Shown here piece after piece: positions 1 through 6,398 of a stretch of DNA of 37,990 nt; position 1 is the stretch's first letter; each line of letters starts with the position of its first letter. Below the pieces are notes generated by a model. The model did not search any database. It saw only the letters and a program-made list of their open reading frames with translations, and was not told where the DNA came from. The stretch comes from Lachnospiraceae bacterium (GTDB taxonomy: Bacteria; Bacillota_A; Clostridia; Lachnospirales; Lachnospiraceae): NCBI GenBank assembly GCA_009911175.1, contig QXWX01000068.1, positions 1 to 37,990 on the forward strand. Reading direction: 5' to 3'. The position numbers were made by a program, and so were the translations under genes.

Positions 1-324
1 AAAGAAGATTTCTGGATGAAGCGAATTCAGGATTTCCAAAAAAGCGGATTGTCAAGAAAACAATGGTGTCAGGAAAATCAAGTCCCTCTGTCGACTCTCA
101 GTTATTGGATCAGAAAACAAATGCAGAAGCCGTCCGAATTGGATCAAGGGATGGAACCAGTCTTTGCCAGACTCCCTTCTGAGTTAGAGGTTTCCTCCCA
201 ACCGTTGTCGGAGTATCCTCCCATAACGATCCATCTTCCAGAAAGCATCCGGATAGAGGTCAGCACCGGTTGCCCGCGTGAACTGATGGCCTCTTTGATC
301 CATACACTAAGAAATTATGCTTGA
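1..324 (+). CDS. tnpA: IS66-family accessory protein TnpA, 5' partial
   Basis: This encodes the small helix-turn-helix accessory protein of an IS66-type insertion sequence, which is needed with TnpB and TnpC for transposition. The reading frame is open from base 1, and the residues before the first Met (16-18) read as plausible coding sequence (KEDFW), so the true start may lie outside the window. The N-terminus carries the pattern SGLSRKQWCQEN...STLSYWIRK, typical of the IS66 TnpA/Orf1 helix-turn-helix. The stop overlaps the tnpB start by 8 bases, as is usual in IS66 elements. No tnpC follows, so the element is incomplete and probably immobile without help in trans. Confidence 0.85.
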   Translation, partial: KEDFWMKRIQDFQKSGLSRKQWCQENQVPLSTLSYWIRKQMQKPSELDQGMEPVFARLPSELEVSSQPLSEYPPITIHLPESIRIEVSTGCPRELMASLIHTLRNYA

Positions 325-670
325 CCTGGCAGGCGGGACTACCGTATACCTGGCCTGCGGCAGTACGGATCTGCGTAAGAGCTATAACGGCCTGGCCGCG
401 ATCATAAAGTTAAAATTCCATCTGGATCCGTATTCCCGCTGCATGTTCGCCTTCTGTAACCGCAGACGGACATCCATCAAAATCCTTCAATGGGACGGAT
501 CCGGTTTCTGGATCCTGATGAAACGGCTTGACCGCAATTCATTCCGCTGGCCGGATACGCCGGATGAGTTGAAAAAAGTGACCTTAAAGGAAATTCATTG
601 GTTATGCGATGGACTGTCCCTGAACCAAAAAGGCGCTTTTGAGGAACATCATCCGAAGATCACAATCTGA
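317..670 (+). CDS. tnpB: IS66-family TnpB (Orf2)
   Basis: This is the second IS66 accessory protein, 117 aa, close to the usual family length. Recognisable blocks are the VYLACGSTDLRKSYNGLAAI motif near residues 10-29, DPYSRCMFAFCNRRR near 37-51, and the WDGSGFWILMKRL block near 59-71. It overlaps tnpA by 8 bases. The C-terminus looks slightly divergent (EEHHPKITI), and only about 130 bases of non-coding, partly degraded sequence follow before the tautomerase. The large tnpC transposase is absent. I infer that a deletion or recombination removed the right two thirds of the element. Confidence 0.88.
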   Translation: MLDLAGGTTVYLACGSTDLRKSYNGLAAIIKLKFHLDPYSRCMFAFCNRRRTSIKILQWDGSGFWILMKRLDRNSFRWPDTPDELKKVTLKEIHWLCDGLSLNQKGAFEEHHPKITI

Positions 671-816
671 TCCGCGCCGGTTTTCCTGTCAATTCGCAAA
701 AAGCTGAAAATGCGGCAGTTTGAACTGAAACGGCAGAAAAGGAAAGAAAAACATAGGGGCAGGTGATATTGCCCCAATTGTGTTGAACTTGTAATTGGAA
801 AGTGGGGAAAGTGGAA

Positions 817-1026
817 ATGCCATATATTACAGTCGAAAGTGGAACATTATCGGATGAGCAAAAAGAACTGCTAATTAAGCGATTGACAGAAGTTTCTTCT
901 GAGATTATGAAAGTACCACAGGAGTTTTTTGTTACCACAATTAAAGAGGTATCTGATAAAAATTTTGGTATTGGTGGAAAAACGATTGATAAGGTTAAAG
1001 AAGAATATATAAAGAAACACCAATAG
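817..1026 (+). CDS. 4-oxalocrotonate tautomerase family protein
   Basis: This is a 69-aa member of the tautomerase superfamily. These proteins use the N-terminal proline exposed after Met removal as a general base in keto-enol tautomerisation. The ATG at 817 gives MPYITVESG, placing Pro at position 2. The GTG at 802 would add five residues and bury the catalytic proline, so 817 is preferred, and GGGGAAA just upstream serves as ribosome binding site. The KELLIKRLTEVSSEI helix and the VTTIKEVSDKNFGIGG segment match the family. The physiological substrate cannot be told. A small frameshifted gene follows 34 bases downstream. Confidence 0.85.
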   Translation: MPYITVESGTLSDEQKELLIKRLTEVSSEIMKVPQEFFVTTIKEVSDKNFGIGGKTIDKVKEEYIKKHQ

Positions 1027-1060
1027 TTTACGGTATGTGAAATGAGAGGAATTGAGTATT

Positions 1061-1305
1061 ATGAATGACCAAACGCAGGAAATGAGAGAATATATTAAAT
1101 TTTGGACAAAATTTTCTCAAAAAGCAGAAGAAATTCTGCATGAATACAATAACTTGTCAGATGAAAATAAGAAGAAAGCTAGCACAGAAGCACAACAGAT
1201 ATTTATGGCTCGGGGAATTGCCGGAGTCATGGAATTTACCAGAAATACGGCGTTGAAAAATATTTAAAAGATGATCCAGAAACAAAATTTGTAAATTTAT
1301 CATAA
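1061..1305 (+). pseudogene. small unknown gene with a one-base frameshift near its 3' end
   Basis: I do not recognise this family. An ATG at 1061 with a GAGAGGA ribosome binding site starts a charged, helical, soluble protein (MNDQTQEMREYIKFWTKF...). The frame stops at 1267 after RNTALKNI. If one A is restored in the AGAAAT run near 1243, the frame continues as KYGVEKYLKDDPETKFVNLS and stops at 1305. That gives about 81 aa and a far more natural C-terminus. I infer a single-base loss in an A-tract, either a real mutation or a sequencing error. It probably shares a transcript with the tautomerase gene. Confidence 0.6.
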
Positions 1306-1345
1306 GTTATGTAGTATTGGCATAAAATTTTAATGGAAAGTTTTA

Positions 1346-1374
1346 TTGACTTTTCTCTTTGTGCTTGTTAGAAT
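1346..1374 (+). promoter_or_regulatory. sigma-A promoter of the type III antitoxin RNA
   Basis: A -35 element TTGACT (1346-1351) is separated by exactly 17 bases from the -10 element TAGAAT (1369-1374). The predicted start near 1381 lies just upstream of the first 45-base repeat. A strong constitutive promoter in front of the repeat array is the expected layout of a type III toxin-antitoxin locus. Confidence 0.75.
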
Positions 1375-1385
1375 GTAGGTGTAAA

Positions 1386-1483
1386 GAAAGTTTACCACTG
1401 ACCGATATGTGGTATATAAATGGTCGGGTTGAAAGTTTACCGCTGACCAATATGCGGTATATAAGTGGTTGGGTCGAAAGTAT
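1386..1483 (+). ncRNA. cptI: CptI-like type III antitoxin RNA, two 45-nt tandem repeats
   Basis: Two direct repeats of 45 bases each, 1386-1430 and 1431-1475, start with GAAAGTTTACC and end with GGGTT or GGGTC. They differ at only a few positions. A third copy starts (GAAAGTATAG, from 1476) and then runs into a terminator hairpin. Known CptIN systems have an antitoxin RNA of tandem repeats of roughly this size, which the toxin cuts into monomers that then inhibit it. The promoter, repeats, terminator and toxin gene occur in the canonical order. Each repeat contains internal complementarity (ACCACTGACC...GGTCGGGTT), compatible with a folded RNA. The antitoxin looks intact although the toxin is broken. 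Confidence 0.8.
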
Positions 1484-1514
1484 AGTCCTTCGCCGCAAGG
1501 TGGGGGACTTTTTT
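1484..1514 (+). terminator. leaky terminator between antitoxin repeats and toxin
   Basis: An 11-bp stem (AGTCCTTCGCC / GGTGGGGGACT, with some G-U pairs) closes a GCAA tetraloop and is followed by six T. In type III loci this hairpin sets the ratio of antitoxin RNA to toxin mRNA. Confidence 0.8.
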
Positions 1515-1534
1515 CCGTAGTGAGGTTGGAACGA

Positions 1535-2166
1535 ATGAAGAAAACAGGGTTTTATATTATAAAAGACAAGTTTTTTGAGGATATGTCTGATCCATATCTC
1601 AAAGGCAACAAGGCAGGAAATAGACCGCACTATTATTGCTTTGAAGATACAAGCAGAGGAATTTATTGGATGATACCCTTATCTAGTACAACGAATAATA
1701 AATAACTAGCCATATCACTTGTCTGATTTTCCAGCTACTGCGTTAGATTTTCTAGCCGTAGCCACCGCTACGCCGTCGAAAATCTGCCTTGTATCTGAAA
1801 AATCATCCTGCGCGATATAGCCAGATACTTATTATTCGTTGTACTAGCCAGATTGATAAATATAAGCGAATTGTAGAGAAGAAAGAGAAAGCAGGAAAGC
1901 CCTGTGATATTTTCCATATTGTGAAATTGGATGATAGCAGGCAAAGTGCGTTTTTGATACAGGATATGTTTCCAATAACAGATGAGTACATAGAGCGAGA
2001 ATATACCATAGCCGGAAATCATTTGATGCTGACAAGTGAGCATACTGCTAAAGAGATTGAACAGAAAGCAAAAAAGGTTATGGGTATGCTGAAGCGTGGT
2101 GTAAAATTTATGCCAACGCAGCCGAATGTGATAGCCATATTAGAAAAGTTGAAGCAGAGCAAATAG
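1535..2166 (+). pseudogene. cptN: CptN-like type III endoribonuclease toxin, split by a MITE
   Basis: The toxin of a CptIN-type type III system would be a sequence-specific endoribonuclease that is held inactive by the repeat RNA. The 5' part (MKKTGFYIIKDKFFEDM...YWMIPLSS) ends in element-encoded residues. The 3' part resumes at about 1846 with QIDKYKRIVEKKEKAGKPCD and runs to the stop at 2166. Removing the 159-bp element plus one TA copy (1686-1846) rejoins TCT-AGC-CAG exactly in frame and gives a 156-aa protein of normal length for this family. The insertion therefore inactivated an otherwise undamaged toxin, and neither half alone is likely to be active. Family assignment comes from recognised sequence pattern and locus layout, not a search. 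Confidence 0.8.
1686..1844 (+). mobile_element. 159-bp MITE with TA target duplication inside the toxin gene
   Basis: The element starts GTACAACGAATAATAA and ends with the exact reverse complement of this sequence. Counting the flanking CTAG context, the terminal inverted repeats are 19 bp and perfect. TA is duplicated on both sides (1684-1685 and 1845-1846), and the target was CTAG. TA duplication is typical of the IS630/Tc1-mariner group, so the element is probably mobilised by such a transposase in trans. The interior is also palindromic (AGATTTTC...GAAAATCT around a GTAGC-CACC-GCTAC stem), so the RNA would fold into one long hairpin. It encodes no protein. Confidence 0.82.
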
Positions 2167-2187
2167 TTGTTCTTTAGGGGCGTTAAT

Positions 2188-2209
2188 TACATGGTGCTAG
2201 CACCATGTA
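2188..2209. repeat. perfect 22-bp palindrome downstream of the toxin gene
   Basis: The left half reads TACATGGTGCT and the right half is its exact reverse complement, with no spacer (centre between 2198 and 2199). It lies 22 bases after the toxin stop codon. It has no T-run and no loop, so it is a poor terminator. It could be a dimeric protein binding site or a recombination relic. Function unknown. The rest of 2210-2375 holds nothing I can identify. Confidence 0.55.
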
Positions 2210-2375
2210 GATATGGCAGTCAAGGGGAAAATCTGTGATACCCGTATGATACCTGTTTGCTTTGAAACTGTAAATACGGCGTAAAATATGAATATTATAG
2301 CTATAAAAATCCTTAAAAAGCAATCAAATATTTAACAATTATGTTATGGTTGTGGGGAGTTCGAGTAACGGATAA

Positions 2376-2421
2376 AATCCCGGAAATGCTGATAAAATGG
2401 GCGTTTCCGGGATTGCTTTTT
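2376..2421 (+). terminator. intrinsic terminator
   Basis: The stem AATCCCGGAAATGC (2376-2389) pairs with GCGTTTCCGGGATT (2401-2414) with one mismatch around an 11-base loop, and is followed by GCTTTTT. No gene ends immediately before it, so it may mark the end of a lost gene or element. Confidence 0.65.
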
Positions 2422-2511
2422 GCCTGTTGGCTCTAAAATGGCTCTATTTATTTGATGAATACTGGATTTGGGGTGGGTATCGTGATACCTGCAAGAAATC
2501 TAAAGAACTAA

Positions 2512-2540
2512 TTGTCATTCATATATCTTCGTGTTACAAT
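2512..2540 (+). promoter_or_regulatory. promoter of the holin-like toxin mRNA
   Basis: TTGTCA (2512-2517) is separated by 17 bases from TACAAT (2535-2540). The start near 2547 would give a leader of about 85 bases that contains the ribosome-site-sequestering hairpin. Confidence 0.7.
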
Positions 2541-2573
2541 ACATCTACGGAAAGTACCCATGACAGGGTGGTA

Positions 2574-2624
2574 GCCTCCCGAGTTTATGAAAACCGGCGT
2601 GCCGGAATACATAGGAAGGGAGGC
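2574..2624 (+). promoter_or_regulatory. leader hairpin that buries the toxin ribosome binding site
   Basis: GCCTCCC (2574-2580) is the exact complement of GGGAGGC (2618-2624), which contains the Shine-Dalgarno sequence of the ATG at 2632. A smaller hairpin (CCGGC-GTG-CCGG) lies between the arms. Pairing would hide the ribosome site, a known way that type I toxin mRNAs stay untranslated until processed. Confidence 0.65.
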
Positions 2625-2631
2625 GGCGCCG

Positions 2632-2751
2632 ATGACAGCTTTTGAAATCATTTCGATTTTCATTGGAATATTAGCATTGCTGATGTCCTTTGGTAGCTTA
2701 ATTGTTGCGTTGCTTGCCTTTCTCGATAAGAGAAACAACAAGCGAAAATAA
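2632..2751 (+). CDS. putative holin-like type I toxin, 39 aa
   Basis: This short hydrophobic peptide begins MTAFEIISIFIGILALLMSF, with one membrane helix from about residue 5 to 31 and a basic C-terminus (DKRNNKRK). It matches the 'putative holin-like toxin' pattern common in Bacillota, related in concept to TxpA. Such peptides insert in the inner membrane and depolarise it when overproduced. The start is set by GGGAGGC eight bases upstream. The leader hairpin and an antisense RNA overlapping the 3' end make up a complete type I toxin-antitoxin layout. It is too short for ordinary gene callers. Confidence 0.8.
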   Translation: MTAFEIISIFIGILALLMSFGSLIVALLAFLDKRNNKRK

Positions 2752-2853
2752 AAATGCCTATCCTGTCTGATCCACAGGATAGGCGGTGTCCGTAAGGACA
2801 ATCATTAACCTAAACTCGGAGCATCCACTTTGGAGTGGGTGCTTTCCCTTTGT
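2745..2853 (-). ncRNA. predicted antisense RNA antitoxin overlapping the toxin 3' end
   Basis: On the minus strand TTGAAA (2888-2883) stands 17 bases before TATTAT (2865-2860), a near-ideal sigma-A promoter with a start near 2853. Transcription would run leftwards through the complement of the toxin mRNA terminator. It would end at a strong hairpin (GCCTATCCTGT / ACAGGATAGGC, 2756-2784), which on this strand is followed by ATTTTTATTTT. The product, about 105-110 nt, overlaps the toxin stop region by a few bases and the whole 3' untranslated region. This matches the TxpA/RatA type of arrangement. No transcript data are available. Confidence 0.65.
2820..2850 (+). terminator. terminator of the holin-like toxin mRNA
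   Basis: AGCATCCACT (2820-2829) pairs with AGTGGGTGCT (2834-2843) around a TTGG loop, followed by TTCCCTTTGT. Confidence 0.7.
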
Positions 2854-2918
2854 ATTGTTATAATACCATTAAATGTGAAATGTTTCAAGAGATTTCTGCT
2901 AAAATCTGTAGATATTGT

Positions 2919-3548
2919 TCAGTAAACTTTGATTTCGGCCTCATAATTGTCGGCTCTTTCCAACAAAGGACCGGTTGCGCCCATTGTAAAAGCTATATCA
3001 CTGCTTCGGATAGACAATAGTTCCATTTCAATCTTCAGATTAAGAAAATCTAATATCTGTTGATTAAGCTGAATAACACCATTCTCTGAAATATTTATCC
3101 AACAGTATGCCCGTCCTTTGTATTTGACAAATTCGCCCTCTGCGGTCTGATAATTCAGTAAAGCCGGATTATCAGTAAGAATGTGCCCTAGCTTTGAAGG
3201 TTCTGACAACCCTTTTCTTGTCACACAAAAGCCGCCAGTGACCTTGCTTCCAGTAAAAAGATAGACTTTTCTCTCTGCTGTGGCGTTGTACTCTGTAAGA
3301 GCCTGTGTTGGGAGATGGATTGTCAAGTTATCTCGTATCAGCGATTTTCCGAAAATAAATTTACCGCCTTTATGAGGGGCGCTCCCCTTAAGGGAGGAAT
3401 GGGCGGAAAGGTTGTAGTTGCGGACGTAGGCGCGCAGGCTTTCGGAAAGGGCCTCCAGGGAAGGAAAATCCCGCATATCCAGGGAGGCCATCCACGGGTT
3501 CTTCATGGTCCGGAACCACCTCTCTACCTTTGCCTTGTTATGTAAAGA
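2919..3548 (-). pseudogene. chimera: 3' end of a DDE transposase fused to an unknown, possibly AbrB-like gene
   Basis: Reading leftwards, the first 60 or so codons (NKAKVERWFRTMKNPWMASL...YVRNYNLSAHSSLKGSAP) match the C-terminal end of DDE-type integrase/transposases of the IS481/Mu-like kind. The frame has no start of its own. After SAPHK it changes to an unrelated sequence with KVYLFTGSKVTGGFCVTRKGL and GRAYCWINI. Its C-terminus, ENGVIQLNQQILDFLNL...LLSIRSSDIAF, resembles a swapped-hairpin (SpoVT/AbrB-like) fold. That resemblance is weak. I infer that a transposase tail was joined to a truncated host gene by deletion. It is unlikely to be expressed as a functional protein. Confidence 0.6.
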
Positions 3549-3567
3549 TTAACATAACAAGGCAAAG
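3528..3567. repeat. 15-bp perfect inverted repeat around a 10-base loop
   Basis: CTTTGCCTTGTTATG (3528-3542) and its exact reverse complement (3553-3567) flank TAAAGATTAA. The left arm lies inside the transposase remnant, so the right arm duplicates part of that coding sequence in inverse orientation. This looks like a foldback formed during rearrangement, not a designed terminator, although it could act as a bidirectional one. Confidence 0.6.
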
Positions 3568-3696
3568 ATCGAAGGGCAAGATTGACTTTTGGCCTTTGTT
3601 ATACTTAACAATTTCTTGATGATAAATGCAAAAGAATGTGTTATCATAGATTCACTGCATACGTTTAAAAGAGCTTGGCTTTTGGAGAAAGATACA

Positions 3697-4473
3697 ATGA
3701 GAAAACCTAAAATATTACTTTTTGATTTAGACGGCACTTTGTTAAGAAATGATAAAACCTTATCTGAATGTACTCTGGAAATATTATGCAAATGTAAAAA
3801 ATGTGGGTATTTAATCGGCATTTCAACATCAAGGAGCGAACAAAATTGTTTGAGTTTTTTAAGAGAAATGAAGCCGGATATTCTTATTTCCAGCGGAGGG
3901 GCATTGGTACGGGTAAACGAAAAAATCATCTGTTCTTCTTCCTTTTCGGCAATAGAGACAGAAAACTTTATAGAGTCAGCAAGAAAAATATGCGGTATGG
4001 ATTGTGAAATTACGGTTGACACATTAGAGGCACATTATTGGAATTATAAAACCGATCCAAAAGAGCAGGATAAAAGCTGGGGAGACAGCATATATACGGA
4101 CTTTGCAGACTTTAAGCACGAAGCTTTGAAGATATGTGTTGAGGTACGCCATCCTAACTTGGCACAGAAATTGTGTGAACATTTCTCAGAGCTTGACAGC
4201 CAGCATTTTTCGGATGGAGACTGGTATAAGTTTACGAAAAGCGGGATTACAAAGGAAAAGGCAATATTAGCAGTATGTGAAACATGTCATGCAGATGTAT
4301 CGGAAATTGCTGCTTTTGGAGATGATTATGCAGATATTGGTATGCTAAAGCTATGCGGCATTGGTGTTGCGATGGGTAATGCGGTACATGAGGTCAAAGA
4401 CATTGCTAATGATATCACACTTTCAAATGAGGAAGATGGCGTAGCCGCTTATTTAGAAAAATGGATAATTTGA
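3697..4473 (+). CDS. HAD-superfamily hydrolase, Cof type
   Basis: This is a 258-aa phosphatase of the haloacid dehalogenase superfamily (Cof/type IIB), usually acting on small phosphorylated metabolites in the cytoplasm. Motif I is FDLDGTLL at residues 8-15, with nucleophile Asp and acid Asp two residues on. Motif II is the STSR region near 46-49, the motif III lysine is in KSGITK near 186-191, and motif IV is FGDDYAD near 211-217. The ATG at 3697 has GGAGAAAG upstream. The frame is open 36 codons further up, but that part is unlike the family. The substrate is unknown. It overlaps the following HD-domain pseudogene by 13 bases. Confidence 0.88.
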   Translation: MRKPKILLFDLDGTLLRNDKTLSECTLEILCKCKKCGYLIGISTSRSEQNCLSFLREMKPDILISSGGALVRVNEKIICSSSFSAIETENFIESARKICGMDCEITVDTLEAHYWNYKTDPKEQDKSWGDSIYTDFADFKHEALKICVEVRHPNLAQKLCEHFSELDSQHFSDGDWYKFTKSGITKEKAILAVCETCHADVSEIAAFGDDYADIGMLKLCGIGVAMGNAVHEVKDIANDITLSNEEDGVAAYLEKWII

Positions 4474-4820
4474 GGAATATATATGAACAGACAAAATATA
4501 TCCTATTGCAAAAAATAAAGGAATTGTTTGAGAATGGTTGTTCGGGACATGATGACTGGCATAGCTTAAGAGTCTTAAATAATGCGGAGAAAATTGCAAA
4601 AACAGAAAAATGCGACGAATACATAGTGATGATTGCTGCATGATACAGATGATATAAAGATATTTGAAACAAGGGATTACGTAAATGCACGGCGTATTAT
4701 GTTAAATTGCTTTTGATTAAAGATATGATGAATACCGACTGCGCAAAATCCATTGATTGGAAAAGGGATGAGTATATGCGTGGATTTTTAAAAGAATTTA
4801 ATGATGAATGGAATGGATAA
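4461..4820 (+). pseudogene. HD-domain phosphohydrolase, frameshifted and missing its middle
   Basis: The N-terminal part (MDNLRNIYEQTKYILLQKIK...GHDDWHSLRVLNNAEKIAKTE...MIAA) is the start of an HD-domain protein with the first metal-binding His. It stops at 4643 (TGA inside GCTGCATGA). One frame over, HDTDDIKIFETRDYVNARRIM continues the HD motif. A third frame then gives KLLLIKDMMNTDCAKSID...FLKEFNDEWNG, the family's typical C-terminus, ending at 4820. The central domain of roughly 80 residues is missing. The first break is explained by loss of 8 bases between GCTGCA repeats, if the ancestral text encoded AALLHD. It is not functional. Confidence 0.72.
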
Positions 4821-4838
4821 TACGGAAGGGCGGTATAT

Positions 4839-5273
4839 ATGATTAGGGAAATCTTGAAGGATGATTTAGACGGTTTATTAAGACTATATATGCAGTTACA
4901 CAATAATCCCATGCCGGAAAAGACCGTTGAACTATTACAGATTTGGGACAATATTTTTCAGGATAAAAATCATCATGTGATTGTCGCTGAAGAAAATGGG
5001 GAAATCGTATCTTCCTGTGTCTGTGTCATCATTCCCAACCTGACTCGCAACCAGCAGCCGTATGCTTTTATTGAAAATGTGATAACTGATGAAAAGTTCA
5101 GAAAAAGAGGACTGGCAACGCAGTGCTTAGATTACGCAAAAGAGATTGCCATAAAAGAAAACTGCTATAAAATGATGCTGCTCACAGGCTCTAAGAAAAA
5201 AAGTACATTGGATTTTTACAGAAAGGCAGGGTACAATAGTGACGATAAAACAGCATTTATTCAATGGATATAG
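4839..5273 (+). CDS. GNAT-family N-acetyltransferase
   Basis: This is a 144-aa GNAT protein that transfers the acetyl group of acetyl-CoA to an unknown amine. The core fold is visible: MIREILKDDLDGLLRLYMQLH at the N-terminus, beta4 AFIENVITDEKFRKRGLATQCL with the acetyl-CoA loop RKRGLA near residues 88-93, and the C-terminal FYRKAGY motif near 127-133. The start has GGAAGGGCGG upstream. It looks intact and follows the HD pseudogene by 18 bases. Substrate and role are unknown. Confidence 0.87.
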   Translation: MIREILKDDLDGLLRLYMQLHNNPMPEKTVELLQIWDNIFQDKNHHVIVAEENGEIVSSCVCVIIPNLTRNQQPYAFIENVITDEKFRKRGLATQCLDYAKEIAIKENCYKMMLLTGSKKKSTLDFYRKAGYNSDDKTAFIQWI

Positions 5274-5544
5274 CGTGGCAGGGGAAACGCGTGACTTTTA
5301 TGAGGTGGGTTGGATGCTCAAAGAGCATCCAATCGTACAGGTGGAAAAATTTCGTGCAAAAGGTTGGCGCAAACGAGATGTTTATCGGTATAAACGGAAT
5401 GAGGCAACACTTGGTGGCTGTCAAGTGCGGTAAACAACTTTGATGCTTTTTGGGAAAACGGTTTGATTAAGCCAGTATAAATAGAAAATCCACTTTATTC
5501 GGGAGTTGCGTACAAAGAAAATCAGGATTAAGGAAAGTTATGAT
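5239..5544 (+). other. degenerate stretch with coding-like fragments
   Basis: The last part of the GNAT gene is followed by about 270 bases without an intact gene. One frame reads VAGETRDFYEVGWMLKEH. A different frame further on reads MFIGINGMRQHLVAV and another AVNNFDAFWENGLIKPV before a stop near 5480. The three pieces read like parts of one gene broken by frameshifts, but I cannot name the family. Confidence 0.3.
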
Positions 5545-6330
5545 ATGAAGATAATAAATAGAGATATAGATAGCGGAACCCCCTTTGACTGGGGGAAAAC
5601 TTCTTTAGATTATGCGAAATTCCGTGACATTTATCCGCAAGAGTTTTATCACAGAATTATTGACCGTAAATTATGCTTGGACGGACAATCTGTCCTTGAT
5701 ATTGGAACGGGAACGGGGGTTCTCCCTAGAAATATGTATCAGTATGGAGCAAAGTGGACGGCTGCGGATATTTCAGAAAACCAAATTGAACAAGCGAAAA
5801 TTCTCTCAAAAGGTATGGATATAGATTATCATGTTATATCAACAGAGGATATAAGTTTTTCGGATAACTCTTTTGATGTAATTACAGCATGCCAGTGTTT
5901 TTGGTATTTCGACCATGAGATTGTTATGCCTAAGTTTTATCGTATGTTGAAACAAGGGGGAAGTATTCTTGCTTTATATATGGCATGGCTGCCATTTGAG
6001 GATGAGATTGCAGGAGCCAGTGAAAAACTTGTATTAAAATATAATCCAAATTGGAGTGGCGCAGGAGAAACGAAACACCAAATAGACATACCAGATTGCT
6101 ACAAAGAAAACTTTGAGCTTGCATATCATGAAGAATATACTTTAAGAATACCGTTTACTCGTGAAAGTTGGAATGGAAGAATGAAGGCTTGTCGTGGAAT
6201 CGGCGCTTCGCTTACCGAGAAGGAGATTTCGATGTGGGAACAAGAGCATATGACGCTCCTTGAACAAATTGCGCCGAATGAATTTGATATTTTACATTAT
6301 GCTGCTATTGCAGAACTTAAAAAACATTAA
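5545..6330 (+). CDS. class I SAM-dependent methyltransferase
   Basis: This is a 261-aa cytoplasmic methyltransferase. Motif I (SAM-binding glycine loop) is VLDIGTGTGVLPRNM near residues 52-66. Motif II is the acidic residue in WTAADISENQIEQAK, and motif III is FDVITACQCFWYFDH. The N-terminal GTPFDWGKTSLDYAKFRDIYP segment is common in 'methyltransferase domain-containing' proteins of this size. The ATG at 5545 is preferred over the TTG at 5506 because AAGGAAAG lies just upstream. The substrate is unknown and it shows no sign of damage, unlike its neighbours. Confidence 0.87.
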   Translation: MKIINRDIDSGTPFDWGKTSLDYAKFRDIYPQEFYHRIIDRKLCLDGQSVLDIGTGTGVLPRNMYQYGAKWTAADISENQIEQAKILSKGMDIDYHVISTEDISFSDNSFDVITACQCFWYFDHEIVMPKFYRMLKQGGSILALYMAWLPFEDEIAGASEKLVLKYNPNWSGAGETKHQIDIPDCYKENFELAYHEEYTLRIPFTRESWNGRMKACRGIGASLTEKEISMWEQEHMTLLEQIAPNEFDILHYAAIAELKKH

Positions 6331-6398
6331 ATTCTGTCTGTTGAATTGAAATATGTGAGGTTTTCTGCGGAAAACGCAAGTTGAGGGAGGCACTCATT

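Noticed and set aside
2350..2375. tRNA 3' end or attachment site (GGAGTTCGAGT, T-loop-like)
   Set aside because: No acceptor or anticodon arms can be formed and no integrase gene is present in the window.
2397..2645. 82-aa plus-strand frame before the holin-like toxin
   Set aside because: It runs through a terminator, the toxin promoter and the leader hairpin, and has no ribosome site.
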